Source of the DNA: Gnetum montanum
Lineage: Eukaryota; Streptophyta; Gnetopsida; Gnetales; Gnetaceae
Reading direction: 5' to 3'
DNA length: 45,584 nt
Assembly: GCA_015680685.1 (NCBI GenBank)
Contig: MNCI01018018.1
Location: 16,549 to 62,132, forward strand
Below are positions 10,880 to 21,199 of the stretch, piece after piece (the stretch's first letter is position 1; each line of letters starts with the position of its first letter). Position numbers and translations under genes: made by a program. A model generated the notes under the pieces. That model saw nothing but the letters and a program-made list of their open reading frames with translations, was not told the origin of the DNA and made no database searches.

Positions 10880-13800
10880 TGACCCCCACAACTAAACATT
10901 TGGTCATGGCTAGGATTAATAAGTGGATGAATAGGATCCATGCATGTATGAAACATTAGGGGCCCATCATGCTCCAGCCATTAGGTGTCTATTGGTGGTA
11001 TGGTGGCTGGGTAGAGAAATCGTTGATCACACACCTGATTATAGAAAGCATAGTGAGGTAGGTTAGATGATGTGTGTACATTATGAGGGAAATCTAACCC
11101 ACTATGGCACCCTTGACTAGGTGGCAATATGCACGGATCTATGTCCCTTCACATTGGTGAATTCACTAGATCGTGTGGATGTTGGAGTGTGAGGGGGAGG
11201 CTTGGGTATAGCGACAAGGGCTATTGATGGGGCTAAGGAAGGTGTGGCACTAGGTTTTCCTTGGGTTGGTTTAGAAGGTGAAGTAGGTTCAGAAGTGTGA
11301 TTCTTCTTCTTATGGTCATGCCTAAAGAAGGGACGCTTCCAACATTGTGAAGGGAACCTACTTTCGTTAATAGCAGCAACGCAAGTTACATCCATTGGTT
11401 GGAATGGTAGTGCGAAACCGATACATTTGATGGTAGTGTAGAAGGAGGTGAAGGATGAGAATATTGAGGGTGAGAAGAAGTTTGAGATGTATGAGGTGGT
11501 GATCCTTCAAGAGAAGACATGGGTTGATGGTGCTCGGGAGAGTGATAATGGTGATTGGAAATAGAGGATTCAGAATTGGTAGGAGAAATAGGATGTTGAA
11601 CATAGTAGGCATTTGGTTTTGGTGAACAAGGAGGATGTGGTTGGCGAGATGGTTGCCTTCCCCATGCTTGTGATTTTTGCCATTGCGGTGGAGCAAAGTG
11701 TTGAGGCTCGTAATAGCTCCCCTCAGTATAGTCATGGGATTGTCCATAATTACCTTGTGGAATAGGGATGCACCAAAATCGATAACTTTGTATAAATTTT
11801 GGGTGCAGCTTCCCTACCCATTACTCATATAGATGTGACAAGATCGGGAAATGGCCCTTTGGATGGTCATATAAACAAACATCACATTGCCTTTGGCCTC
11901 AGTATAGTCATGCCTCATTATCTGTAGTTGAGCCTTTGGCCTTGTTACCCTTAGCCATTCTCCCTAGTTGTCGATCAGTGTACTTTTAGAAGTTAGTCCT
12001 CTATGCCCTCTATTTTGATTACCAAGTTTATTTTGGATGACTCTCTCCCCAATGGTGTCTTCTAAGTTCACACTTTGTTCATTTTCCCATACAGTCATCT
12101 TATTAAGCTTTGCCTCAGTTTCATCTATTAATTTCTGTATTGGCAAAGGTTGTGATGAACTGCGATATTGCATTCGCGATATCGCGTCCACGATATCGTA
12201 TCAACCATGCAATGTCGAATACCCGATATCGCAGCTTGCCTCCTTGCCTATAAATAAGAGGCGGCGCCCTTGGTTTCCACATTAGAAGTTAGTCCCTTAG
12301 CCAAACTCTTGCCAATTTTTCCCTCCAGAGTTAGAATTATTTCTGCATGCCTGCAATAGGAGTCATAGAGTGAACGGATCTTTATTCGAGCATTGTGTAG
12401 CTAAGCACACTTTGTGTATAGCAATAAAGACAAACTTTATGATAAACCTTGCAGCATACAGAATAGATTAATTAGTGTTAATTATTATTTAATGCTTTTC
12501 TAGTTAATTAATGAATTATCTCACCCTACAACTCTCTTATTTAAATACACTCAGTACGACCGCTTTGAGCATGCGTGTAGCGCTTGATAACCCAGTAACG
12601 ATTAGCATTTGGTAATCCCAGCAGCGTTGCACTAGTTTAGGATGTGTATAGCAAGTGGGAACAGATACTGGTGTTAGGAGTAATTAGAACTTAGTTAATG
12701 AGTAGTTAAATTAGATTAGTTACTTAGTTATCTCTCTTCCCCTCCTTATTAGCGTAGGATGTAAAACACATAAAAATCATATGCCTCAAGCTTACTTAAC
12801 CATACAACCGTGAAATACAAGTTTGGGAAGACAATGATTAACCAACCCGTTATCATTCCACAAAGGTGCATAGGCACTTAGTCCTTGGAATTCAACTGAA
12901 TTGTGCATGAAACGCTCATATTCGTATGGTTGAGCGTAGGGGTACCTCACCACTCATCAAGTTGGGACTATATCACCCTTTCAGAATTGATTGTCTTCTC
13001 TTCATTATGGCTTTAGACCCTTGTTGTTTCTAGAGTTGGGTCCCGCTCAAATGCTTTAGCATCCTCCCATTTAGATAATCCTCTCTCTTCTCTTCCCAGA
13101 TGCTCTATTAGTTCTTTGACTTGGTGGCCTTGGAGCTTATATAGTTGTCCTCAGGCATACTTTCGAACGTTTACCCTTGTTTCATTGCTAAGCCCATCTA
13201 TAATGTGAAGTATTTGCTCTTTCTTAGAGAACCTATGACCTAGACATTTATTTAATAAGGCACAGTATCTATCTAAGGCAATGTCCAAGGGTTCATGTTG
13301 TTCTTGTTTCCATCTTTAGATTTGTCTCCTCAAGGCAAACACTTGTGTATAGGTCTAGTATCTTTTAGTGAAAAGTTCTAATATGGTTGACCATCGTCTA
13401 ATTGAATTTAGTTCCAATGATCTATACCACACTTTGGCTTTATCTATTAGTGTCCTAGGGAAGAGCTTAAGCTTTTGCCATTTACTGTCCACATTTTTGA
13501 GCACACAAGCATCATGAAAGGCCTATAAATGATGTTGTAGATATGAATCATAGCCTCCTACAAAATTTGGAATATTATTTAGGTTGAGCTTAGGTAGTCA
13601 ACTCTTCCTGCGATGCCTATGAGATATCTTAACGACCTATGTGATGTGCATTAGGCTTTTAGGGACTAACAGGGGTTTATCATTGTCAAACAAGTTGGGA
13701 TTAAAATCTCTATTTGATCAATGGTGATGATGGGACTTGTATTCATGTTGATGACATTGAGTGTGTCCGTGGGTTTGATTTTTTCTTTTACTCTAACCCT

Positions 13801-14169
13801 TTCGTGGAGCTCTATCTCTATTCTTACGTTCATCTTCGTCAGAACTAGACGTTGAAGTTGAGGGGGAAGATGAAAAAGAGGAACTGGTAGGATATCCATA
13901 GCTTCTATAATGTTCCTCATGGTCCCTTGGCTTATCGTTTCTAAGGTCTTAGGCCTTGAGTCCTCCCCTAGTTTAGGACTAATGTCATCTTCTTCAAGAT
14001 TGTTTGCCTCTGGTGAATGTAGTCTTCGAGTGTTGTTAGGGTGGCCATGGTCATGAAAAACCCCTTCATAAGATGGATCACTCTAGTCTTCTTCATTGTA
14101 TAATTCGTTACTTCTCCAATGAATAGTTGCGCTACACGGTTCATAATCATTTCCATGTGAGTGAAACAT
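10880..14169 (-). pseudogene. gag: gag of element A, interrupted by a solo LTR
   Basis: Structural gag polyprotein gene on the minus strand, from an ATG at 14169, about 127 bases after the LTR. It parallels gag of element C: an N terminus containing IHWRSNELYN-type sequence (GEVTNYT in an alternative frame), a helical middle, then a zinc-knuckle-like CDVCLYDHPKGHF near 11860, where the last cysteine is replaced by phenylalanine. A proline-rich basic tail follows (11117-11747) with FRHDHKKK. It is split at 12152/12960 by a solo LTR; the flanking halves join to match C without loss. Frameshifts and stops make it dead. Confidence 0.75.
12153..12959 (+). mobile_element. Solo LTR (subfamily B) inside gag of element A
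   Basis: An 807-bp LTR in plus orientation from TGATGAACTGCGATATTG to CACTCATCA, with no internal region. Flanks read GGTTG and AGTTG, a 5-bp duplication with one mismatch. A GATATCG cluster at 12160-12235 precedes TATAAATA at 12249-12256. The R region after the TATA box resembles the LTR at 1-221. It is a product of LTR-LTR recombination after insertion into A, hence younger than A. Confidence 0.87.
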
Positions 14170-14276
14170 TGTTGTTGATTTGTGGTGTGTGTTTGAATAC
14201 TTCTCTAAAGATATATCATTTAATACCCTTTTATAGTGATCTTATGTAATACAACTAATCTAGATAACTAATACCA

Positions 14277-14294
14277 TCCCTAGCAACGGTTCCA
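14277..14294 (-). other. Primer binding site of element A
   Basis: The minus strand reads TGGAACCGTTGCTAGGGA two bases inside the LTR end. This is a slightly degraded tRNA-Asp match; element C has TGGCGCCATTGCTAGGGA in the same place. Confidence 0.75.
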
Positions 14295-14295
14295 A

Positions 14296-15079
14296 TGATG
14301 AGCAGCGAGGTACCGTTACGCCCAACCATACGAATACAAGCATGTACACATGATCCAATCGAACTCCACGGATGAACTAGTTGTGGCACCTAGACAGTTA
14401 TACATTAATTGTAGTTCGTTGTCTTCCCACATGGACTAGTAGTAGCTTTGTCACGTGTGGTTTAGTCTAGAGTGAGGCATATGATGTAGTCCTAATTTTA
14501 CATTAGTGCTGATAATCGAAAAGATAAATTGATTAAACTAATAATAGAAGCAAAACGTAAATTAGCCTATGGTGATGGTATCCATCCTTAATCGTCCGTA
14601 CATGTCTTGGACTTCGTGGGATTATTCGTGGACGTGCCAAGTATTCGCACTTAAACGCTCATGATTAAGGTGTACAAATTTCGCTTAATGATAGGAAAAG
14701 TAAATAACAATAAATCAGACTATAATTAAAGAAAACATTAAATAATTAAGACAATGAAATTAATCTAAGTGAATGTTGTAATGATGAAAGTAATCTCAAC
14801 CTTTATTGTCGGTCATGCACATGTCTAAGTACATCACACTCAAATAAAGGTGTTGTACAATTACAAACATCACATTGCAGGCATGCACTGAGAATAACTG
14901 AAAGCTAAACAACCAAACGAAAAAATTTCTAACACTCTAATGATCTAATTCTCTCACTCTGTGCTTGAGTGCTATATTTATAGGCTAACACAGGAATCAA
15001 GATATCGTGTATACGATATCGTATCCAGGTCGCGATATCACATACTTGATATCAGAGCTTGGCAAACTGCGATTCATCA
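14296..15079 (-). repeat. 5' LTR of element A (784 bp)
   Basis: Right LTR of the minus-strand element, ending in TCATCA at 15079 followed by the target duplication ACTAC (15080-15084). Sense-strand promoter: a GATATC cluster (15000-15055) and TATAAATA (14975-14982). Confidence 0.88.
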
Positions 15080-15084
15080 ACTAC
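15080..15084. repeat. Target site duplication ACTAC, right copy (element A)
   Basis: Identical to 4754-4758. Beyond it the LINE reading frame resumes on the minus strand. Confidence 0.9.
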
Positions 15085-15925
15085 ACTTCTTAAAAAGGAC
15101 CAATCAAGCATGCCATAAGCTTTTGCAAAATCGAGCTTAAGAAGAATTCTTTTTGATTTGTGGAAGAAGCCCAGTGTAAGCCCTCAATAACAATAACGAC
15201 ATTGTCTAAAATATACTTGCCTTGAACAAAACCAGTTTGCTCTTTGCATATGAGATCAGGAAGAAAAGGTTTTACTTTATTGGCTATAGCTTTAGCAACA
15301 ATTTTGTAGACAACATTTAAAAGAGTGATAGGGTGCCAATTGCTAATGCACATACGATCTCCTTACTTGGGTAGAAGCTTAATAATACCAACATTGATCA
15401 CTTTGCCAAAGGAACCTTTCCTAAGAGCTTTCTTACACACAGTATAGGCAATATCTTGAAGAGTGGGCCAGAATTTCTTGAAAAATTCTATAGGAAGATC
15501 ATCCATACCAAGGGCTTTGCCATCGTGGAGTTGTTGAAGAGCTTTACCAAGATCCTATTTAGAAAGAAGAGAAGCATCACCAAAAATGGAACGATTGAAA
15601 GGAGTAATAACTCCTAAGCAGATATTAACTACAATGGGACCAATGTCTTCTTTTCGAAAAATTTGAGAGCAGAAATCAAAGAAAGTGTGTAGAATGTTAG
15701 TCTTGAAGGTAAAGATATTATCATTGACTTGAATAGCTAGGATTTTAGGGGACAAGTGTCCCCCTTTGAGGAGACAAAAAAAATCTTTAGTAGCCTAGTC
15801 ATCCATGCAAAGCCAAGAAAGATGGGCACGAAGGTGAGCATCTCTAGCTAGGAGCAAGTTAGTCAGAAATCTTATGCCTCAGTCACACAAGATAATCCTA
15901 TCTTTAACGATTTCCCTAAAGGGCA
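15085..15925 (-). pseudogene. L1-like LINE, middle part (linker and RT N terminus), minus strand
   Basis: Continuation of the LINE at 2770-4758, separated only by element A. Sense reading from 15925: a linker with LLLARDAHLRAHLSW and FFCLLKGGHLSPK (15770-15870), a stretch with FRKEDIGPIVVN (15555-15755), then the RT N-terminal region with ISNWHPITLLNVVYKIVAKA and EQTGFVQGKYILDNV (15090-15353). In-frame stops are present. At about 15925 the minus-strand coding similarity ends and the plus strand becomes the coding strand. Confidence 0.82.
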
Positions 15926-17142
15926 CTGATCCTTGGTTGTTGCTAATGCTAATCAATTCACTAGCAGAAGAACAAGTGCTCGTCATTTTTTAGTAAATAG
16001 CTTTAAGTCAAGGAATTCTTTTAAGGCTTTAGTGGTTGAGGGCCATCCTCCTTCATCTTCACATCCACAATGAAGTGTTGCTCATGGAATGTTAAGGGAT
16101 TCTCGATCTTCGTAGAAGATATATAATTCAAGATTATATTCGTAAGCATTCCCTAGATGTTGCTTGTATTCAAGAAGTTAAAATCCAAGGATTCCATCTT
16201 CAAACCTATTGTAAGAGTATTTTTCTCAATAGTTATTATGTCTCTTCTCACCATAAACATGGCAAAGGGGGAGCTGTAATTCTTCTTCATAGTAAGTGGC
16301 AAGAGTCTATTATTGATCATGATTGTGATAATTCAAGGAATTGTTGTTGGGTTCAGTTACAGTACGCTAATGAAATCCTAGGGATTGTTTCCATTTATGT
16401 TCCTTGTAATCTAAAGTATCGAAAGCTTTTTTAGAATTGGCTTGGGCACAACTTGCCTGCAGCTAATTGGATCATCACAGGAGATTTTAATATGATTGAG
16501 CATCTAGAGGATAAGTTTGGAGGACAGAGAAGTGATTTAGACAAGAAGGAGCTTTTTGTTTGGCTTTCGTTGAAGAGCAAATTGAATTTGCAAGAAGCTA
16601 ATGGAAACTACCCCTCTTCTAGTACTTCTAATTGGTTTACTTGGAGCAATGCTAGACATGGAGACTCCTACATTTCTTCTAGGTTGGATCAGGTTACCTA
16701 TCTAAGAATGCTTCTATTCAATTTACTACCACCAACGATGCTCTTGTTCAAGCAGATTATACCCAGGTTCTATTAGATCATTATCCTATTCATTGGTCTC
16801 TTTCCCTCTCTAGCTGCTCTCGCTCTTCCAATGACCTTTATATTTTTAACACTACCTTTCTTCGTAGCAGCTCCCTTAGATTCTTTATTGATGCAAATAT
16901 GGAATCTGTATCCTAAACCCCTTGGAAAAGATGATTGGATTAATTGGTGGACTAATGCTTGTACTTGCCTAGTTTTCCAAACATGCAGGTAAATTGATGG
17001 CTTCAAGACTAAATTCTCAGCCTTCATAAGGAAATCTCCTTATTACAAAATGCCATTAATAGAGGATGCCATTAATAGAGGTGAAGCTACTGAGGCTCAA
17101 TTTTATCGTTTGCAAATTGCCAAGGAATGAAAACTGTATGTG
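15925..17142 (+). pseudogene. L1-like LINE, inverted 5' part (ORF1 end, endonuclease, linker)
   Basis: On the plus strand an open stretch ends in KALVVEGHPPSSSSHPQ-like sequence (about 15930-16069) and is followed by an ATG at 16070 starting with MKCCSWNVKG, the usual start of the APE-type endonuclease of plant LINEs. ITGDFNMIE (around 16465) is the catalytic GDFN box; SRLDQV near 16680 is the C-terminal endonuclease motif in decayed form. The linker continues to about 17110 with INRGEATEAQFYRLQIAKE. Orientation is opposite to the RT part, with the 5'-most piece at the junction, as expected from twin priming. Stops and frameshifts are present. Confidence 0.8.
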
Positions 17143-17325
17143 AATCGTGCACCTAAGTGTTATATTTATAAACCTGCACACGTCTACAATATCATCTACA
17201 ATATCGGATACATGAAATCGTAGCTTGTGCCTCGATATTGGGGATCTGGATATTGGGGATCTGACATCATGACTTCGATATTGGATGCTTGATATCACAA
17301 TCAATCAAAATTTGGATTTATCACC
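17143..17325 (-). repeat. LTR fragment (U3/TATA part), minus orientation
   Basis: Contains the family hallmark on the minus strand: a degenerate GATATTG/CGATATTG array (17180-17305) and TTTATAAATATAAC (17158-17171 region) followed by the CACTTAGGTGC motif seen after the TATA box in element A. It lacks a clean TGATGA end and a partner, so it is a truncated remnant at the end of the inverted LINE segment. Confidence 0.6.
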
Positions 17326-19290
17326 TATTTGGGCTACAAGTAAACTTATATAGCAATAAAGAACCTAGGTAACCAAACCCAACTTCTTTTCAAAGAGAAA
17401 CCAAACTTTACAACCTAGAAACGAACTAAGCTTTCCATTCTATCCAAATAAAAAAAAACCACCGAGGAAAAGAAATTAAGCAACATGAACTTAAATTGAA
17501 TTGAATTATTATCTTTGAAGCCATTCTTTGGCCGTACCTTTTGGACTTGGAAACAAGTGATACAATGGATGGAAGCCAAATTGTCTACATATTGCACTTT
17601 CTATGGATTGAAATGATAGGTGTTGAGTTGATAGAATTGAATTGAATGCGACAAAAGGCATAGAAAGAACCTGAGTACGTACATTTGACAAATGCACTCA
17701 TATTCAACGAATATTCGTACCCTATTTTTTGTATGATCATCTTAAGCATTTCCAAAATTTTCACATAACTTACGAAATCCTAAATTTATACAAATTTTTT
17801 AATTCCTAAGTTAATCACCCAAGAAATGTTTTGTTCGCTTGAAGCGTCAACTAAACCACGTACCGTAAATAAAACTACTATTTTTCAAATAAATTTTTTT
17901 TACACCATTCGCAGACGCAGAGTAAAAGCAATTTTAATTTGGCTCGCCATACCGTGAATTGACACCTGTAGAGCAATTTGGGCGGAGAATACCTCCCTAC
18001 AACCTCTGGTTGCTCAGATCCAGTACCGCGGAGCATAGGATCAGAGATTTCCGCGGCCGGTAGCTTCATATTTTCGGCTCACTTTGTTACTGTTAGCGCT
18101 GAAAATACTGAATTCCGCTGTACGCCGTGAGTCAATAGTAACGATATATCCATGACAGTCATTTCAAAGTTTTTTCTCCTCCTGCAATGAGGACGGAACA
18201 GATGTAAAAGGGGAGATCCATTCAAAAAAGTAAAACCCCAAGCTATACAGAGCATATGAGCCCTCACGGGTCACACGGGGCCTAAATAAGGACCACGGCA
18301 TCTGCTCTTGATGTAAAAACTAAACAATCAATATAATCACAGGCCGTATACGGTTGGCCGCAAGAAAGCCATTGCTGCGCTGAATACGGTAGATACAGAA
18401 GTAACAAACTGGAGCGTCAACTACTATTCGTAAAAGCAAAAATGACAGGAGGAATTATTAACAGCCGTATAGACCGCCACCAGCCACCTCGCTCACTCTC
18501 GTTTTTCCTTTTTCTTTTTTTCTTAACCCTTTTCTTTTGCCCTGTTTTTTCTCAACTCTCTCTCGTCTTTGTTCTCCCTTATCGCAGCAAAGCACGTTCA
18601 ACGATTGGTGCTCCCACAGCGCCACCTGCCCCTGGTCCTGCAACCCCTATCGTGCTTCCGTCCGTCCATGAAAACCAATCATCATCATACCATTTTCCAT
18701 AAACATTACAGCATCAAAAATTACGTCCATTGTATATATTAACAATTATGATGAAGCAGTGCTGCTGTTGCGGGTGAGGGAGGGAGATTTGAGTGTCTGA
18801 CGGCCCATTTGTGTGTGGGCGGCACAGAGAGACCCACATCTGCTCCCCCACATTGCATTTGCACGAAAGACAGGACTGGCCAGAAACAACAATCAATCAG
18901 CAGCGCAGCTCTGATTGCAATTACAAATCCTAATAAGAAATCTACGCAAAACACTCAACAAAAACAAAAAACAACTTGTGGTAGCAAAACAAAAGCAGAA
19001 AGGCCGCCTCCGCCGCGGGTATAACCCTTCAGTTGTGTTTTTTTTTCGGTTGAGTGTTCCTCCTCCTCCGTTGCTGCGCCATATTTTGTTTACATTTGCA
19101 CCGGCTCTCTCTCTATTTATGTCCTAAGCATTTACACGCAAAAAATATTATTGAAGGAGCAGCGGCCGCTGTGGTCGTCGTCTTCGTCGTCAACGCTACT
19201 GTCTGTCGTCCAATCTACTGCTGCTGCTACTCGGGATCTCGTGACAGTGTAGCGTGCCTGTCAATGTACAAATCCGCGAATCCGCGGCGG
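17326..19290. other. Intergenic region and probable 3' UTR of the DUF7950 gene
   Basis: No convincing gene. 17326-18440 is AT-rich without recognisable transposon motifs. 18490-18560 is pyrimidine-rich. The part nearest 19290 is likely the 3' untranslated region of the minus-strand gene, but I cannot place a polyadenylation site. Short ORFs on both strands here show no family features. Confidence 0.4.
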
Positions 19291-20634
19291 TTACAGCGAA
19301 AGTGCAGCCTGCACGTCAAAGCGCCACGCCAGGAAGACGTCGGCGCCACCACACCCGAATCGGAAAACATCGCACGGCACCGTCATGGAAGTCCTTTCAT
19401 TGCCGCTGCTGGCACTGGCACTGGCACTGGCACTTGCACTGGCGTTCCACTGTATTTTCACGCGGCACGAAAACGCGTCGGCGCCGGCCGGCAGGGGCGC
19501 CTTGAGAACAACGGCGACGTCACCGTTGAGGCGAGTGACGTGCGGCGCCAGCCACGCGCACCGCGGCTGCCCCACCATCTGCCGGTAAGCGGAGTTCGCC
19601 CAGCGCGCACGCAGCCCCGCGTCGGTCACCACCGCTGGCGCCGCCTCGCGCTCCAGCTGCTCCTCCACCGCCTCCACCACGCCCGACTCCGGCGCCGGCG
19701 CCGCCGCGGGCCCCGTGATGCCCTCCACCGTGATGGTCGACCCCACCGCCCGCAGCGGCTGCGGCGTTATCACCACCGGAGCACCGACACCGACACCGAC
19801 ACCGCCCTCGCCCTCGCATTTGGGTTTCCCCGCCACGCCCACGCGAACGAATCCCCAGACCGTGGCCGCCACGCCGCCCGGCAGCGACAGGCCGGCCACG
19901 GCCACGGCCTTGGGCAGCAGCCCGTACAGCTCCGGCGCCGCGTACCCCGACGCCAGCCGCCGGTACGCCGCGTTGCACCACACGATGTGGCGGCTCTGGT
20001 TGGTGACGGCCACCACCGGCTCCGCCGCCGCCCCGTACGCCTTCTCCAGCGCCGACGTCTCCGACGCGCCCGACCCCCGCGGCGGCAGGAGCGCCAGCGT
20101 CACCGGCTCGCCGCTCTCCGCGTTCTTCGCATTCGACGCCGCGCGCTCCATGAACGCCGCAAATCCTCCGCCGCCGTTGCCGTTGCCGTTGCCGTTGCTG
20201 GCGGCCGAGTCCGGCGACAGCTCGCAGATTGTGGATGCCGTGTCCTCGCTGGCGTCCGACTGGCGCTGCCGTTGGTTGTGGCTCGTGCTTAGACTCTGCG
20301 ACGCCGGTGCTGCGGCTGCGGCTGCGCCGGCGCGGCTGCGGGAAGCCCTCTTTGTTGATCTGGGCGATTGCGAAAGCGCTGGGGCGGAGGCCGCTTCGGC
20401 GCTACGCTTGCGGCTGCCGCGGCCGCATCCCCGGGCCGGCGGCGAAGGGACCGCGCCCGAGGCGCAAATCTTGGGCGGCGCCGCGGCGGCGGGGGAAGGC
20501 TGCGTCTGCAGTAACGGCTTGGGCGCAATGGGGCGGTACTTTGACATTATCTGCTCCGTCTTGGACGGGAAATAGGGCGTCGTGGAGCCGATGCGCGCCA
20601 GACAGCAGCCCCCGAGCTCGAAGCCGTTCATCAT
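19291..20634 (-). CDS. DUF7950-type plant protein, 447 aa, intronless
   Basis: Plant-specific protein of unknown biochemical function. The start at 20634 is chosen because the family's N-terminal signature follows directly: PSKTEQIM (23-30) and KYRPIAPKP (32-40). Residues 71-105 hold two basic patches (GRGSRKRS, RSTKRASRSR), suggesting nuclear location. After a low-complexity Ala/Gln/Asn/Gly stretch come two related segments, EPVVAVTNQSRHIVWCNAAY (205-224) and VVTDAGLRARWANSAYRQMV (335-354), with a PAS-like VT(N/D)...W.N.AYR pattern. An (SA)n run fills 398-409. The C terminus, VPCDVFRF...LAWRFDVQAALSL (419-447), is the family's conserved end. GC content is very high and unlike the surroundings. 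The frame is intact, supporting a living gene. Antisense ORFs over it are shadows. Family name is from memory of the signatures; function is not known to me. Confidence 0.85.
   Translation of the reverse strand: MMNGFELGGCCLARIGSTTPYFPSKTEQIMSKYRPIAPKPLLQTQPSPAAAAPPKICASGAVPSPPARGCGRGSRKRSAEAASAPALSQSPRSTKRASRSRAGAAAAAAPASQSLSTSHNQRQRQSDASEDTASTICELSPDSAASNGNGNGNGGGGFAAFMERAASNAKNAESGEPVTLALLPPRGSGASETSALEKAYGAAAEPVVAVTNQSRHIVWCNAAYRRLASGYAAPELYGLLPKAVAVAGLSLPGGVAATVWGFVRVGVAGKPKCEGEGGVGVGVGAPVVITPQPLRAVGSTITVEGITGPAAAPAPESGVVEAVEEQLEREAAPAVVTDAGLRARWANSAYRQMVGQPRCAWLAPHVTRLNGDVAVVLKAPLPAGADAFSCRVKIQWNASASASASASASSGNERTSMTVPCDVFRFGCGGADVFLAWRFDVQAALSL
19408..19443 (-). repeat. In-frame hexanucleotide repeat encoding Ser-Ala
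   Basis: About six AGTGCC units (minus strand) encode the SASASA run near the C terminus. The 6-bp unit keeps the frame, so length changes would only alter the run length. Confidence 0.85.
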
Positions 20635-21084
20635 GTTGGCCGTCTTAGCTTATTACTATCAGCGGTGCGCGCCGTAACTAAAACACAGATAGAGCAGCAG
20701 CTGGCCGGCGGATCTTTTCCAGCAGCGAACCCTTTGGTCAGCTCGCCATGGACACAGGCATGGGCGGTGCCAGCAACGAAGACAAGAAGAAGATGAAGCA
20801 AAAGGGAATTCGAAGACGAATCAAATCTTTCGCAGGCAGCGACAGGGACAAGCAATAGCAACAAGAGCTGATGATGTCGATCGCGATCCAAATCAACAAA
20901 CCAACGCAAGCTCAGCAAACAAAGATATATGCGGAAGCGCAAGCGTCAGTCAGTCGGTCACGATTATTTCACCACCCACAGAACCGCTGCAACGCAAGTG
21001 TTCTACACACCGTGACTTTAAACGAATGGATATGGCTGTTGTTGGCCTGTCTAATGCACTTGTATACCGATACTATCGCTGTGG
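20635..21084 (-). promoter_or_regulatory. Probable 5' UTR of the DUF7950 gene
   Basis: Between the ATG and a candidate TATA box. No ORF with family features; base composition is intermediate. If the TATA box at 21085 is used, the leader would be about 420 bases. Confidence 0.45.
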
Positions 21085-21090
21085 TTTATA
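21085..21090 (-). promoter_or_regulatory. Candidate TATA box of the DUF7950 gene
   Basis: TATAAA on the minus strand in an otherwise GC-rich region, about 450 bases upstream of the ATG. A (CTG/CAG) microsatellite lies just upstream (21100-21135). Confidence 0.4.
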
Positions 21091-21099
21091 TGTGCGAAG

Positions 21100-21135
21100 C
21101 TGAAGCTGCAGCTGCTGCTGTTGCTGCTGCTGTTG
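21100..21135. repeat. Imperfect (CTG)n microsatellite
   Basis: GCTGAAGCTGCAGCTGCTGC followed by further CTG/TTG units, upstream of the candidate TATA box. Confidence 0.8.
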
Positions 21136-21199
21136 GTTTTAAAACGCGAGGCCAGAGAAGCGGGCAGTAGCAGAGTTCACCACCTGTAAGCAAAGGCGC

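Larger units (their letters stand above)
9541..10880 (-). other. Conserved non-coding block of element A between gag and ORF2 promoter
   Basis: No ORF of note. Two short blocks recur in elements C and D in the same order: one at 10343-10378 (minus-strand core CTGGAAAGACATG followed by ACCCATGC) and one at 9825-9850 (minus-strand core GCTTTGGGGAGGA). The conservation across elements with and without pol suggests a cis function such as packaging, splicing or 3' processing; that is inference. An LTR fragment lies within it at 10248-10307. Confidence 0.6.
4759..15079 (-). mobile_element. Element A: complete non-autonomous Athila-like LTR retrotransposon
   Basis: A 10,321-bp minus-strand element bounded by two 784-bp LTRs (4759-5542 and 14296-15079) and a perfect 5-bp target duplication, inserted into the RT of a LINE. 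Sense order: LTR, tRNA-Asp-type primer site, gag, a long non-coding block, an internal TATA promoter behind GATATC palindromes, a second long ORF, purine tract, LTR. I find no protease, RT, RNase H or integrase, so it could not have moved alone. It carries secondary insertions: a solo LTR (12153-12959) and an LTR fragment (10248-10307). The architecture matches element C at 28267-37041. Confidence 0.88.

Noticed and set aside
19054-20650. Long plus-strand ORFs (412, 286 and 139 codons) opposite the DUF7950 gene
   Set aside because: They are antisense products of very GC-rich coding sequence, arginine- and histidine-rich without family motifs, while the minus frame carries conserved N- and C-terminal signatures.
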